Assembly (NCBI GenBank): GCA_014905825.1 | Contig: JACGCN010000073.1 | Location: 1-64,000 of the forward strand | Direction of reading: 5' to 3' | Origin: Lyophyllum atratum | Taxonomy: Eukaryota; Basidiomycota; Agaricomycetes; Agaricales; Lyophyllaceae | DNA length: 64,000 bases | The notes under the pieces: model-generated | Databases searched by the model: none | Told to the model about the DNA's origin: nothing | What the model saw: the letters and a program-made list of their open reading frames with translations, nothing else | Position numbers and translations under genes: made by a program | Part shown: positions 55,392-64,000 of the stretch, piece by piece | Layout of the letters: each line of letters opens with the position of its first letter | How positions within the stretch are numbered: the stretch's first letter is position 1

Positions 55392-58300
55392 ATGCTTGCA
55401 CGTTCACTTCAAGAATGGTCTTTCACCCAGGTTGGAGGGGGCGAAGGAACGAAAGAGGGAGAGTGGTTGCAGACATCTGAATTTCCGACGTCTGTCCATG
55501 TCGAACTGTTAAAGCTAAAGAAGATTCCTGATCCTGTGCGTATCTTTACACTACATAAACGATATCTGACTTTCCGGTTAGTTCGTTGGACTTCATGAGT
55601 GGGATGTGCAATGTTCGTCCAAGGCTTGCTTCTAGATCTGTACTACAGAATCTCATACAAGACGTATGTAGGGGTGGGAGAAAGTGATTGGGCTTTCAAG
55701 TCCACTTTCACGGTGACCGATGAGGAGCTACGCTCTTCACATATTGACCTGGTCTTCGATGGTCTTGACACCTTCGCCAAGATTGACCTGGTGAGCAGTC
55801 CTTATTCTTACTGTTTTCCATACTTACGAAGTTGCAGAATGGCCGGACGATTCTTGAGTACGCACTCCTGCTGGAATATCGACCGAGTGACACTCAAGTT
55901 GTTCCTTCCTAGAACAAGCAGTCAGTTCGTGTCCCATAGGATTTCGGCCAGAGAAACTCTGAAAGCTGGGGTGAATGAATTAGTCTTGACATTTGAAAGT
56001 GCTTTCTTGAAGGTAGAGTCTATAACCGTTCTCTTCGTAAAGAATTTCTGATCTTCTGCCTAGGGAAGAGATATAGAGAAGAAGCACGGGAAATTCGCGC
56101 TCTGGAACGGCGACTCTAGTCGTCTCCACGTCCGCAAGGCCCAATACAAGTATGTATTTTCAATAGCTGGCTGCAGAGTGGTTGTTGAATCAATACTCAA
56201 TAACAAAGCTATGGCTGGGACTGGGGTACGTCTGGTCAAAGCTGTACTCTTTCATGTTCTTTGATATATGCGTCTCGCCTTAAGGCCCAGTGCTGATGAC
56301 GGTCGGACCTTGGAAGCCCATCTCAATCCAATTCTATGAAAGCCGTATCGTCGACCTGGATGTCAGGAGTGCGATTTCGGAGGCGTTGGATGTTAAACTC
56401 ACTGCCGATACCACCTTTTCCGAGAAAGCCCCAGGGGTTGCGTCCTTTGTGCTGAAAGCCCCTGACGGGTCTATCGAGGCTTCCGCTACGAGGATCCCGA
56501 CTGATACTGGCCATGCGAAGGTCTCTTTCGATTTCGCAGCTGGAAAGCTTGATCTGTGGTACCCTGTTGGGTACGGCAAGCAGCCTCTGTACACCTTTGA
56601 GGCTGAGTTGGCCAATGAAGTGAGTACGTCACGCTATGATGACGATGCTTTGCCTGACGAATGGCGTTCTCAGAATGGCGAAATCCTCGATACCAAGACT
56701 CTGAAAATCGCCTTCCGCCGTGCCCGTGTGGTACAAGATAAATTGATCGACCAAGAAGGTTTAACATTCCTGTTCGAGATAAACAACATCAGGATCTTCT
56801 GCGGTGGTACGTTTCTTGCCTACCGCTGCCTGCGATTTATCTAAATTTCTCTCTCAAAGGATCCAATTGGATTCCTGCGGACTCCTTCTTGACAACGTAG
56901 GTTCTCATTGTGCACCTCTGAGTAAAAAAATTCAACGGCATCTCCAGTGTCACTCCCGACAGGTATAGAGCATGGCTGCAACTCATGGTTGATGGCAACC
57001 AAAACATGGTCCGTGTCTGGGGAGGAGGTATATATGAACAGGATGCTTTCTATGAAATTTGCGATGGCAAGTCATCCGCGACCTTTCCTGCACATCGTGT
57101 TGTCTTACTTTATGAACGTCACAGAACTTGGCCGTAGGACTGTTCTCCTATAGCTGCTGAAGATCTCGCTCACTTTGCATGCAGTTCTAGTTTGGCAAGA
57201 TTTCATGTTCGGATGTGGCCAAGTACGTTATGACCTTCAGAAGGAGTATCGCTAAACCCTTATCATCGCATACAGTATCCAGCCTACGATTCTTTCTTGG
57301 AATCAGTCAAAGTGGAGGCGGAACAGAACGTGAAAAGGCTGCGCCATCACCCTTCAATCGTTATCTTTGGTATGTTGACTTCACACACTAAGTACCTAAC
57401 TGGGAGTTGACTAAGTCTATTTGCAGCCGGGAACAACGAAGGTACATAATGGAATTTTCGCCCATTTCCTCGATATTATTGACAACCCTTAACAGATTAT
57501 CAAGTTGCCGAGGCTCTCAAACTTGAGCTGGACTACGACGACGAGACGGTGGAACAGAACACCGAGACTGATAAGAAGCACTATCTAGATACCAACTTCC
57601 CAGCACGTTACATCTACGAACGCACGCTCCCCGATATTGTTAACAAGTACAGCGACATTCATTATCACCGAGGCTCTCCTTACAGTGGACATGGAAAGCC
57701 CACAACAGACAAGACTCTAGGAGACCTTCATCAGTGTAAGAAATTTGTATGAACTCCATGCCGCACGTCTAACAGGTTGTCCTAATCCAGGGAACGTCTG
57801 GCACGGCTCGCAAGAACCTTGGCATAATTGGGATATCTTGGCTGGCCGCTTTGTTTCCGAGTTTGGCATGTATGTAATGCGTGCCGGAGCCTACCAGCCT
57901 CCAGATGTTCTGCTGACATGCCCTTAGGGAGGGCTACCCGAATATCCGCACAGTTGATCATTGGCTAGGTGGTGATAAAGCCGAACGCTTCCCTCAATCA
58001 AGGTAAGACCTTGAATTCCGCCGGATCCTAGGTATCTTACCTCCTCCATAGGACCAACAACAACCACAACAAGGCCGACGGCTTTGAGCGACGTCTTGAG
58101 GTGATTGGCAGACTACTCATGATCCAGAACGCCACCTAAACGTTCCCTGTAGCTCTATCTTGTCGAGAACTTCAGGCACTCTTTCGAGATGGAGAGGTAT
58201 CCTAGATGTGAAGCTTGAAGTTGCGTCAGTGACTGACTCTTCTTCCAGCTATGTCTACTATACCCAAGTTATGCAGGCAGAGACCCTCGCATCTGCATAT

Positions 58301-59162
58301 CGTCTCTGGCGCCGGAACTGGCAGGGCAAAGGTAGGGAGTACACGGCTGGCGCGCTCGTCTGGCAGGTGAAATACATGGACTTTATATGGTTAGCTGCTT
58401 CTGACGTGGGTGTCTGTAGATCAATGATTGCTGGCCAGTAACATCTTGGGCTATTGTCGACTATTTCCTGAGGCCCAAGCCCGCTTTTTTCACGGTGTCC
58501 CGGGAGCTTCGCCCTTTTACGGTCGGCATGACCAGGAAAGAGCATAAGACCTTCCCAGATGAGCGGTCCGCAGCCAAATTTACAATCGAGACAAAACTCG
58601 AGATCTGGGGCACCAACAGCACCCTTGCTGATAAGAAAGTCACTCTTGAGGTCACTTCCTTCGAACTCGATTCGGAATGGAGAGACACCTGGACGAAGGA
58701 GGTGGTGCTTGCCCAAAATTCGAGCACGGAACTGTACAAAGGAGGCCTTCCAGGACAACCTGTCAGGACAAAGCATAGCGAGGTGCCTAGAGTAATCATC
58801 GTCTCGGCTCGGCTTATCGCAGACGGGGGAGTGCTTGGGCGTTATTCTAATTGGTGTGCTCCGAGTATTCACGAGAAGAGACGGAACTCATCATCATCCA
58901 CAGGCCGGAGCCATTCAAATTCATTCGATTCCCAGCCGTCGAAGAACTCGGCCTGAAAGCGGCCGTCAGCGCCGATGGCGAATCCGTGACGTTGTCCGCC
59001 AACAAACCCATCAAAGGCATCGTCCTGGATGCTGAAGGTGACGACGTCAAGTGGAGCGACCAGGCCATTGACCTAGTTCCCGACGACCCTCAGACTGTCA
59101 AGGCGGTTGGGTTGAAAGGCAGAGAGGTGAAGCTTCGCTACTTGGGCGATGGATCTGCATAG
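55392..59162 (+). CDS. GH2 beta-mannosidase (intracellular type)
   Basis: Glycoside hydrolase family 2 enzyme that removes beta-linked mannose from N-glycan cores and mannan oligomers. The ATG at 55392 opens [20 protein letters not shown] with no signal peptide, fitting the cytosolic type-B form. Sugar-binding domain blocks are [20 protein letters not shown] and [14 protein letters not shown]. Later exons give [48 protein letters not shown] and [20 protein letters not shown]. The acid/base Glu lies in VIFAGNNE and the nucleophile Glu in [11 protein letters not shown], followed by [15 protein letters not shown]. The C-terminal part holds [20 protein letters not shown] and a beta-domain ending [11 protein letters not shown] with TAG at 59160. 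Fifteen or more introns. Both catalytic residues are present and no lesion is obvious. Confidence 0.9.
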
Positions 59163-59446
59163 GCGGACACGAAGCCAAAGAAATGCAATGAAGTAGTTTT
59201 CTAGTATGATTATGTATAAATCTAAGATCTTGTACCTGGATGTGAATATTGGATAGAAACATGCATGAAGTCGTCCAGCATCCCAGTAAAGACATGCTAG
59301 GGCGATTATAATGTACATAAAAACAACATGGGCTACGACTAGAACCCATCTCAGAAGCCCAAAGAAAAAAACTGTGTCTGATGATGCAAGCTGTCCGAAA
59401 AGGGGCGAGAGCGAGATCTATGGTGAGCAAAGCGGGGGTGGTGGCG

Positions 59447-60185
59447 TTACATGACGATACAAGTCTTCGATGTCGGTTCTGGTTGACTGCTGGGAGCGCG
59501 TTTCTCAATCTCGGCGAGACACTGTTCAAACACCTTGCCCACGTTGACGTTGGTCTTTGCGCTGGTCTCCACCCAGGCCGCCTTATTCGCACCTGCGAGG
59601 CGCTGCCCATCCAACGCATCTACCTGCCGGCTATTCCGCGAATCAGCAGATGCATATCTCAGTCAGGCAAGGAAAACGCACTTGTTTTTGAGGTCCGTTT
59701 TGGCGCCGACGATAACACAGGGGATATCCATTACGCCACAGAAGTCAATGATCTTGTCATAGATGACCTGGACCATGTCGAAGGATTTGCGGGACGCGAC
59801 GGAGTATACGAGGACGTAGCCATGAATGCCGATGGCGTGTTTCGGTCCGAGGAGGGAGTACTCGTCCTAGTCATCGCCAGGGGCTAATGAGATTCGTATT
59901 TTCGGAGGGCGCCTGGAGCAGATGCTTACCTGGCCGGCTGTGTCTATGATCTCGCAGTCATACTGGGTGCCCTGGTAGGGAACGGTCTTGCTGAAGGTGC
60001 TTTCTATGGTAGGGTAGTACGATTCAATGAAGTGGTTTTCGACGAATTGCACGATCATGGAAGATTTTCCTATTGATGCTCGTCATCAGTACATGACGTA
60101 GATTGGCAAAGGCAGGCCACCGACCGACTGAGCGAGACCCAAGGACGGCAATCTTTCTCTTCTTGAGTGCATCGCGGCCGGCCAT
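59447..60185 (-). CDS. RHEB: RHEB small GTPase
   Basis: Ras-family GTPase that activates TOR complex 1 and, in fungi, affects amino-acid uptake. It starts MAGRDALKKRKIAVLGSRSV at 60185. The G1 loop GSRSVGKSS is rebuilt across an intron, with the Rheb-type Arg in the loop. The effector region SYYPTIESTFSKTV, DTAGQ joined by an intron to DEYSLLG, and HGYVLVYSVASRKSFDMVQV are all Rheb-like. The G4 position reads GAKTDLKN where Ras proteins have NKxD. After an intron ending AATAG come GQRLAGANKAAWVETSAKTN (G5 SAK) and VFEQCLAEIEKR. The C terminus is CIVM, a CAAX box for prenylation, followed by TAA at 59447. About four introns. Confidence 0.93.
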
Positions 60186-62472
60186 GTCGGGAGGTGTGGA
60201 GGGGGAGAGGGGAAGCTGTGGCACGCTGTGCAACAGGGATCCACAGGCGACTGTTATTAGATCTAGCACTCCGAGTCGGGCTATAACTCTCCGGGTACGA
60301 TTAAACAAGCGGGCGAAGGCGTGGCAGTTGGCGGGGAAGGTCAGGGAAGGTGTGGGGAGTTAGGCTTAAGCTAGGCCCTACTTTATGGCTCAGTCGTCTG
60401 TCTCGGTGGACCCGGCGCCAAAATCAGCCCTCATGTTGACCTGGTGACCTTCATATAATGCGCTTCCGTCGACAAGGGCTGACCAAATGAGAGTAATCTT
60501 GGTCGCTTGTACGTTTGCACGTCGCCATACACCCTTCTAGCCATTGCTAACGACGTGTGCGGTCCGAGTTTCAGCCACATATTGGGATGTCCGACTGCAC
60601 GCGATCAGCCAATCTCAGCCTGCCCCCTGGACTTGCCAGATCTCGTTACGAAGGAGTACAGTAGAAACCATATCTATCTTTGTCACTTCAAACGCGGGTC
60701 GATAAAATTTCGAGAGCCTCAAGGGTCTCGGTGCATGTGGTACGCGGCTCGCCAATCTCTACCATATGGGCCCTGGACGTAGCCAGACGTAGCCTCAGCC
60801 AAACAGCTAGAATGGATCTCACATTTTCAAGCGCGGCATTCATACATGCAAGGCACATCGACGAGCAAAATAAGCGTTTCTGTATGCACTCAAGCAGACT
60901 CAAGCCACCTGGCACAAGGCCTGAATTTTAAAAACACATTTTGTTCGGTTCCTTGGATCCACACTCCCGTACGGTAGGAATAACAGTTCCGCCGGTCCGG
61001 CGTATTTTGATGATGAACATTAAAACCACGGTAAGTACGAAGTGACTGGCATCGGCCAAATGGTGGTCACTGGTCAACGTGCGGCGTGCCTGATTCTCTA
61101 CCACCTTTTGAGCATGGCCTCGGACGTCGGGGTGGATCCACGGTTCCTCACACCGTAAGACGGAAGGAGATGGCCCACGTTGTGATTTTGCGACACTGGA
61201 GTAGCTGCGAGAGCTCAAAGGACGTTGGGATGGACGTCAGAACTTATAAGTTATAATGTGTCCGCATTGACAACTTGTATTAAAACCACGAGTTCAGCTT
61301 CATGTGCACATATATCTATCATCCGTCAGTATGGCGCATTAAACTGGGAAGTGATGCGTACCCTACCCGGATAGAACCAATGTGCCTCTGAAAGATGAAT
61401 GACGTCAAATTTAAACAGAGGTCCGAAACCCAAGGACACAGATATACTGCACACCCTACACAAGACAGTGACTTGACAGTAACGGATTGCAGAGCATGGA
61501 GGTAGTGAAACCCATTTTTAGTGGAGAGGGCTGGCTCCTTCCACTACGAAGGATGAGACAAGGTAGCCTCAAGATGGCATTCAGGATTCGTGAAGGATAT
61601 GAAGGGTAGATTCAGGGGCAGGCACTGATTCTCCGTCGGCGGGCGTCCCAACTCGCGAAAAACGTAAGAGGCCGATCGAGTAGATGGCCGCATACTAGTT
61701 GCGTGGGCAGGGATGACGAGATCCTGCTGTTGACTCTAGTCTGGGAGACGCAGCCTGGCTTCAGTCTTACCGCTGCGATATGATCATCGGTCGTGAGCCT
61801 TCCATGACTGGGTGGATCGCAAGTACAAAGGCAGACAGGATGTCCGCAAGGTTAACTTTCGAACCCCTTCCAAAACCTCCAGGTAGCTTCACGGATATGT
61901 TCGAATATCCCTCCGCGCAGGGTCACGGACCGGATCTGGACCTTTGCCTGGATTACCTAGAAGCTGTTCTGAGGCGGCGTGCAGGTGGTGCAAGACGGAA
62001 GGTTGGCTGATTGAGTCGAGCCTAGATGTAAATCAAGTAGGCAAGGTCTTCCCATCAAATTGAGCCCTGTTATTGACTCACTGAGTTATAGTCGGCGTAA
62101 TAACGGGCGCAAGGTGTATGAACAGAATTATGTCATCGGAGAGAAAAATACACGACACTGGGTGGTCGTGTGGCCCGCAGCAGACGTTTAAGACGGGCGC
62201 CCTCGGTATGCATCGTAAGGTTGATCTTCCGCACAGCAAGACAGCGTCGGACACGTCGGGTGAGGTCAGGACTGGTCGGGATATGGAGCACGTTCGTTCT
62301 AGGTTTATAGATGGCAAAGCTAGAACTGGTCAATGTTATACTGGTCAACGCTGGGTGTGAAGGCGGTGGGGAAGAGGAAATTGAAGTGCACTGGTGCTGC
62401 TTAGCTAAGGGCCATAAAGATCAAAGTGCAGGAATCAGTGGATCTATCATCTGATCATCGCTTCCAGCAGAA
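60186..62472. other. gene-poor stretch, 2.3 kb
   Basis: Longest region without a clear gene. It includes the RHEB promoter at its left end and the SKT5-like promoter at its right. I searched for reverse transcriptase or transposase motifs, terminal repeats and tRNA B-boxes by eye and found none. A TGACGTCA site is at 61400-61407. One short open frame (61780-62010) is listed separately. Confidence 0.5.
61780..62010 (+). CDS. doubtful 76-codon open frame
   Basis: Begins ATG at 61780 and runs 76 codons, with an amphipathic stretch GPDLDLCLDYLEAVLRRR near its end. It has a protein-like composition but no recognised family, no evident splice partners, and sits alone in a gene-poor region. It could be an exon of an unrecognised gene, a decayed fragment, or chance. 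Confidence 0.2.
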   Translation: MIIGREPSMTGWIASTKADRMSARLTFEPLPKPPGSFTDMFEYPSAQGHGPDLDLCLDYLEAVLRRRAGGARRKVG

Positions 62473-64000
62473 ATGTCTGCTCCTCCTGTTCCTCCTCGTC
62501 CATACAGTGCGCAGGGCCACTCCTTTCCCTACAACGCACCCCCTCCAGTTCCCCCCGTTCCCCTTGAGCTGCGATACGACTCGCCGCCGCACTTCAGCGA
62601 CCCAATCGCAGCGCCAAGACCCCATCGAGTCGACCCCTCAGTCCCTGCCAATGTGAGTTCACCAATCGGCTCACATCGTCGAGCATGCACCGACATCTTC
62701 CTCAACGCAGATGGCCCGTAACCTCGAGGAATACCCCAACATCAACTACGCCCCCGGATTTGGTATCCCGCAGCAACCCGCTCGTGGTCCATCCCCCCTT
62801 CCTCCTCCACAAGGCGCCAACTGGTCACCCTGGGGTGGAAGTGCAGGAATGTCTACCCCACATCTTCCGCCATTCTCGAACTCCTCTCCGCAACAGCCAC
62901 CGCCGTTCTCTTCAAACCCCACCCCACAGCATGCTCCATACACCTACTCCTCGCCGGAACCTGCCCAGCAGCCTCCGCTACAGCCCGCTGCTCACACTGC
63001 TCCATCACTTACAGCACCTATCCCAACAGTTGATACCCTTCAGCCCGCAGTACCCAACATTCATAACCCCACCTACGATCCTTCACTCAAGGTTGCATGG
63101 GCGCGCGATGTACTCGCTCTCGTAGACAGAACTCTCAATACTTCCTCGTCAACCGACCCTCCCGTTGGCCCCGCGATTATCAATGACCCTGCGCTCCTTC
63201 GTCTTGCTCAGCTTGCTGTTCCTACCATCCTCCAGATCGCATCGTCAGCAGCACAGCCTGTCCCTCCATACGTCGCAGAAGCCATATATCTCCGGGCGAC
63301 CTTAGCAGCGAGTGGCGCATACCCAGAACATATTCCTCACAACCCACGTGTTGCCTTCCGCGATTTTGAGACCTCTGCAAGGGGCGGGTATGCTCAAGCC
63401 TGGTTCAGACTCGGCAGAGACTATGAGAACTTCAACGACGTGCCACATGCCCGGGACTGTTTTGAACGGGGTGTCAAACTCGGTGTTGAGAGCTGCGCAT
63501 ACGTGAGTTCTTGTATTTCTGCTTCGATAACGTCACTGATTACATGTAGCGTATGGGCATGGCGCACCTCATGGGTCAGCTTGGCGTCCAGGCCAACCCA
63601 TCCGTCGCTCTCCCGCTGCTACATCGTGCAGCGACTCTGGCCACTGTGACCACGCCCCAGCCAGCGTACATCTTCGCATTGCTCCTGCTCGGAGAATTTA
63701 ACTCTCTACCGTCACCCCTCCCTCCTTCTGCATTTAGCCCTTTCGTGTCCGCGGGATCTACTCCGACCTTGGAGGTCCGAAAACACCTAGAGCGCGCAGC
63801 GTACCTCGGATTTGCTCCAGCCCAGTACAAGCTCGGTCATGCCTATGAATTTGCCCAGCCTCCTTTCCCCTTCGACCCACTGCTCAGCGTTCAATACTAC
63901 AGCCTGGCGAGCCAACAAGGCGAGGTAGAGGCGGACATGGCGCTTAGCAAGTGGTTCCTCTGCGGTTCTGGAGGTGCAGAGGGAGGCGATGATGGTGGAT
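62473..64000 (+). CDS. SKT5/CHS4-like Sel1-repeat protein (5' part)
   Basis: N-terminal part of a chitin synthase III activator-like protein; such proteins bring Chs3-type synthase to sites of wall growth. Exon 1 (62473-62652) begins MSAPPVPPRPYSAQGHSFPY and is Pro-rich. A GT..AG intron ends at 62710, giving MARNLEEYPNINYAPGFGIP. After another 100 Pro/Ser/Gln-rich residues the conserved region begins: SLKVAWARDVLALVDRTLNT, RLAQLAVPTILQIA, then Sel1-like repeats EAIYLRATLAASG, AFRDFETSARGGYAQAWFRL, ARDCFERGVKLGVESCAY, an intron 63503-63549, RMGMAHLMGQLG, RKHLERAAYLGFAPAQYKLG and QYYSLASQQGEVEADMALSK. It runs off the window at 64000 and is intact so far. Confidence 0.88.

Noticed and set aside
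60366..62472. Transposon or retroelement remnant
   Set aside because: No reverse transcriptase, integrase or transposase motif and no terminal repeats found by eye; a genome-wide repeat search would be decisive.
1..64000. tRNA genes, CRISPR arrays, prophage or bacterial operons
   Set aside because: No convincing A-box/B-box pair, no regularly spaced repeats, no phage genes; gene structure is eukaryotic throughout.

Overview
This window reads as nuclear DNA of a filamentous basidiomycete, most likely an Agaricomycete. Coding sequence is cut by many 45-65 nt introns with GT..AG ends. Genes are closely packed on both strands. Several proteins have recognisably agaricomycete form (the BTB protein ending in a fixed C-terminal module, the small protein ending in RTGAEVDRKGRPVYRV, the SLIP-GC-like GTPase). 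I see no bacterial operons, ribosome binding sites, CRISPR arrays, rRNA, recognisable tRNA or intact transposon. Gene boundaries below come from joining conserved protein blocks across plausible splice sites; no transcript data were available.

Layout. 0-10 kb: 3' part of an MFS transporter, an uncharacterised disordered protein, and a large dynamin-like/SLIP-GC-like GTPase. 10-15.7 kb: a small Tyr/His-rich protein, GPN3 divergent from PYM, an FMP32/MCUR1-type mitochondrial protein, and the first of two Ure2-like GSTs. 16-31 kb: second GST, PET191/COA5 divergent from IBA57, an AcpS-type phosphopantetheinyl transferase divergent from ELP2, a long protein with a catalytically ruined eIF4A-like helicase core, an RRM protein with a presequence-like N terminus divergent from FMC1, and SUA5. 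31-41.6 kb: HMG-box factor, DUF302 protein divergent from DBP8, BTB protein, MOB1 divergent from a DJ-1/PfpI enzyme, and a U1A/U2B''-type snRNP protein. 42-52.3 kb: ceramide synthase, SNF7, NEM1-type phosphatase, a second MFS transporter divergent from an AlaX-like tRNA editing protein, and an acidic RING protein. 53-64 kb: third MFS transporter, GH2 beta-mannosidase, RHEB, a 2.3 kb gene-poor stretch, and the 5' part of an SKT5/CHS4-type Sel1-repeat protein.

How the genes relate. Most are housekeeping genes and not one pathway. Two themes stand out. (1) Between 12.9 and 30.5 kb there is a run of mitochondrial biogenesis genes (FMP32-like, PET191, IBA57, PPT2-like, a probable mitochondrial RRM protein, FMC1, and SUA5 with a presequence-like extension). 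(2) tRNA and ribosome quality genes are scattered through the window (ELP2, SUA5, AlaX-like, DBP8). Strand alternates often, giving short divergent promoters (113-235 bp) and close convergent 3' ends.

No previously undescribed multi-gene system is evident. The best single candidates for something new are the pseudo-helicase at 23.2-26.4 kb, which has lost every ATPase motif but keeps the DEAD-box scaffold behind a long disordered N terminus, and a 3-nt microexon next to the G4 motif of the SLIP-GC-like GTPase.
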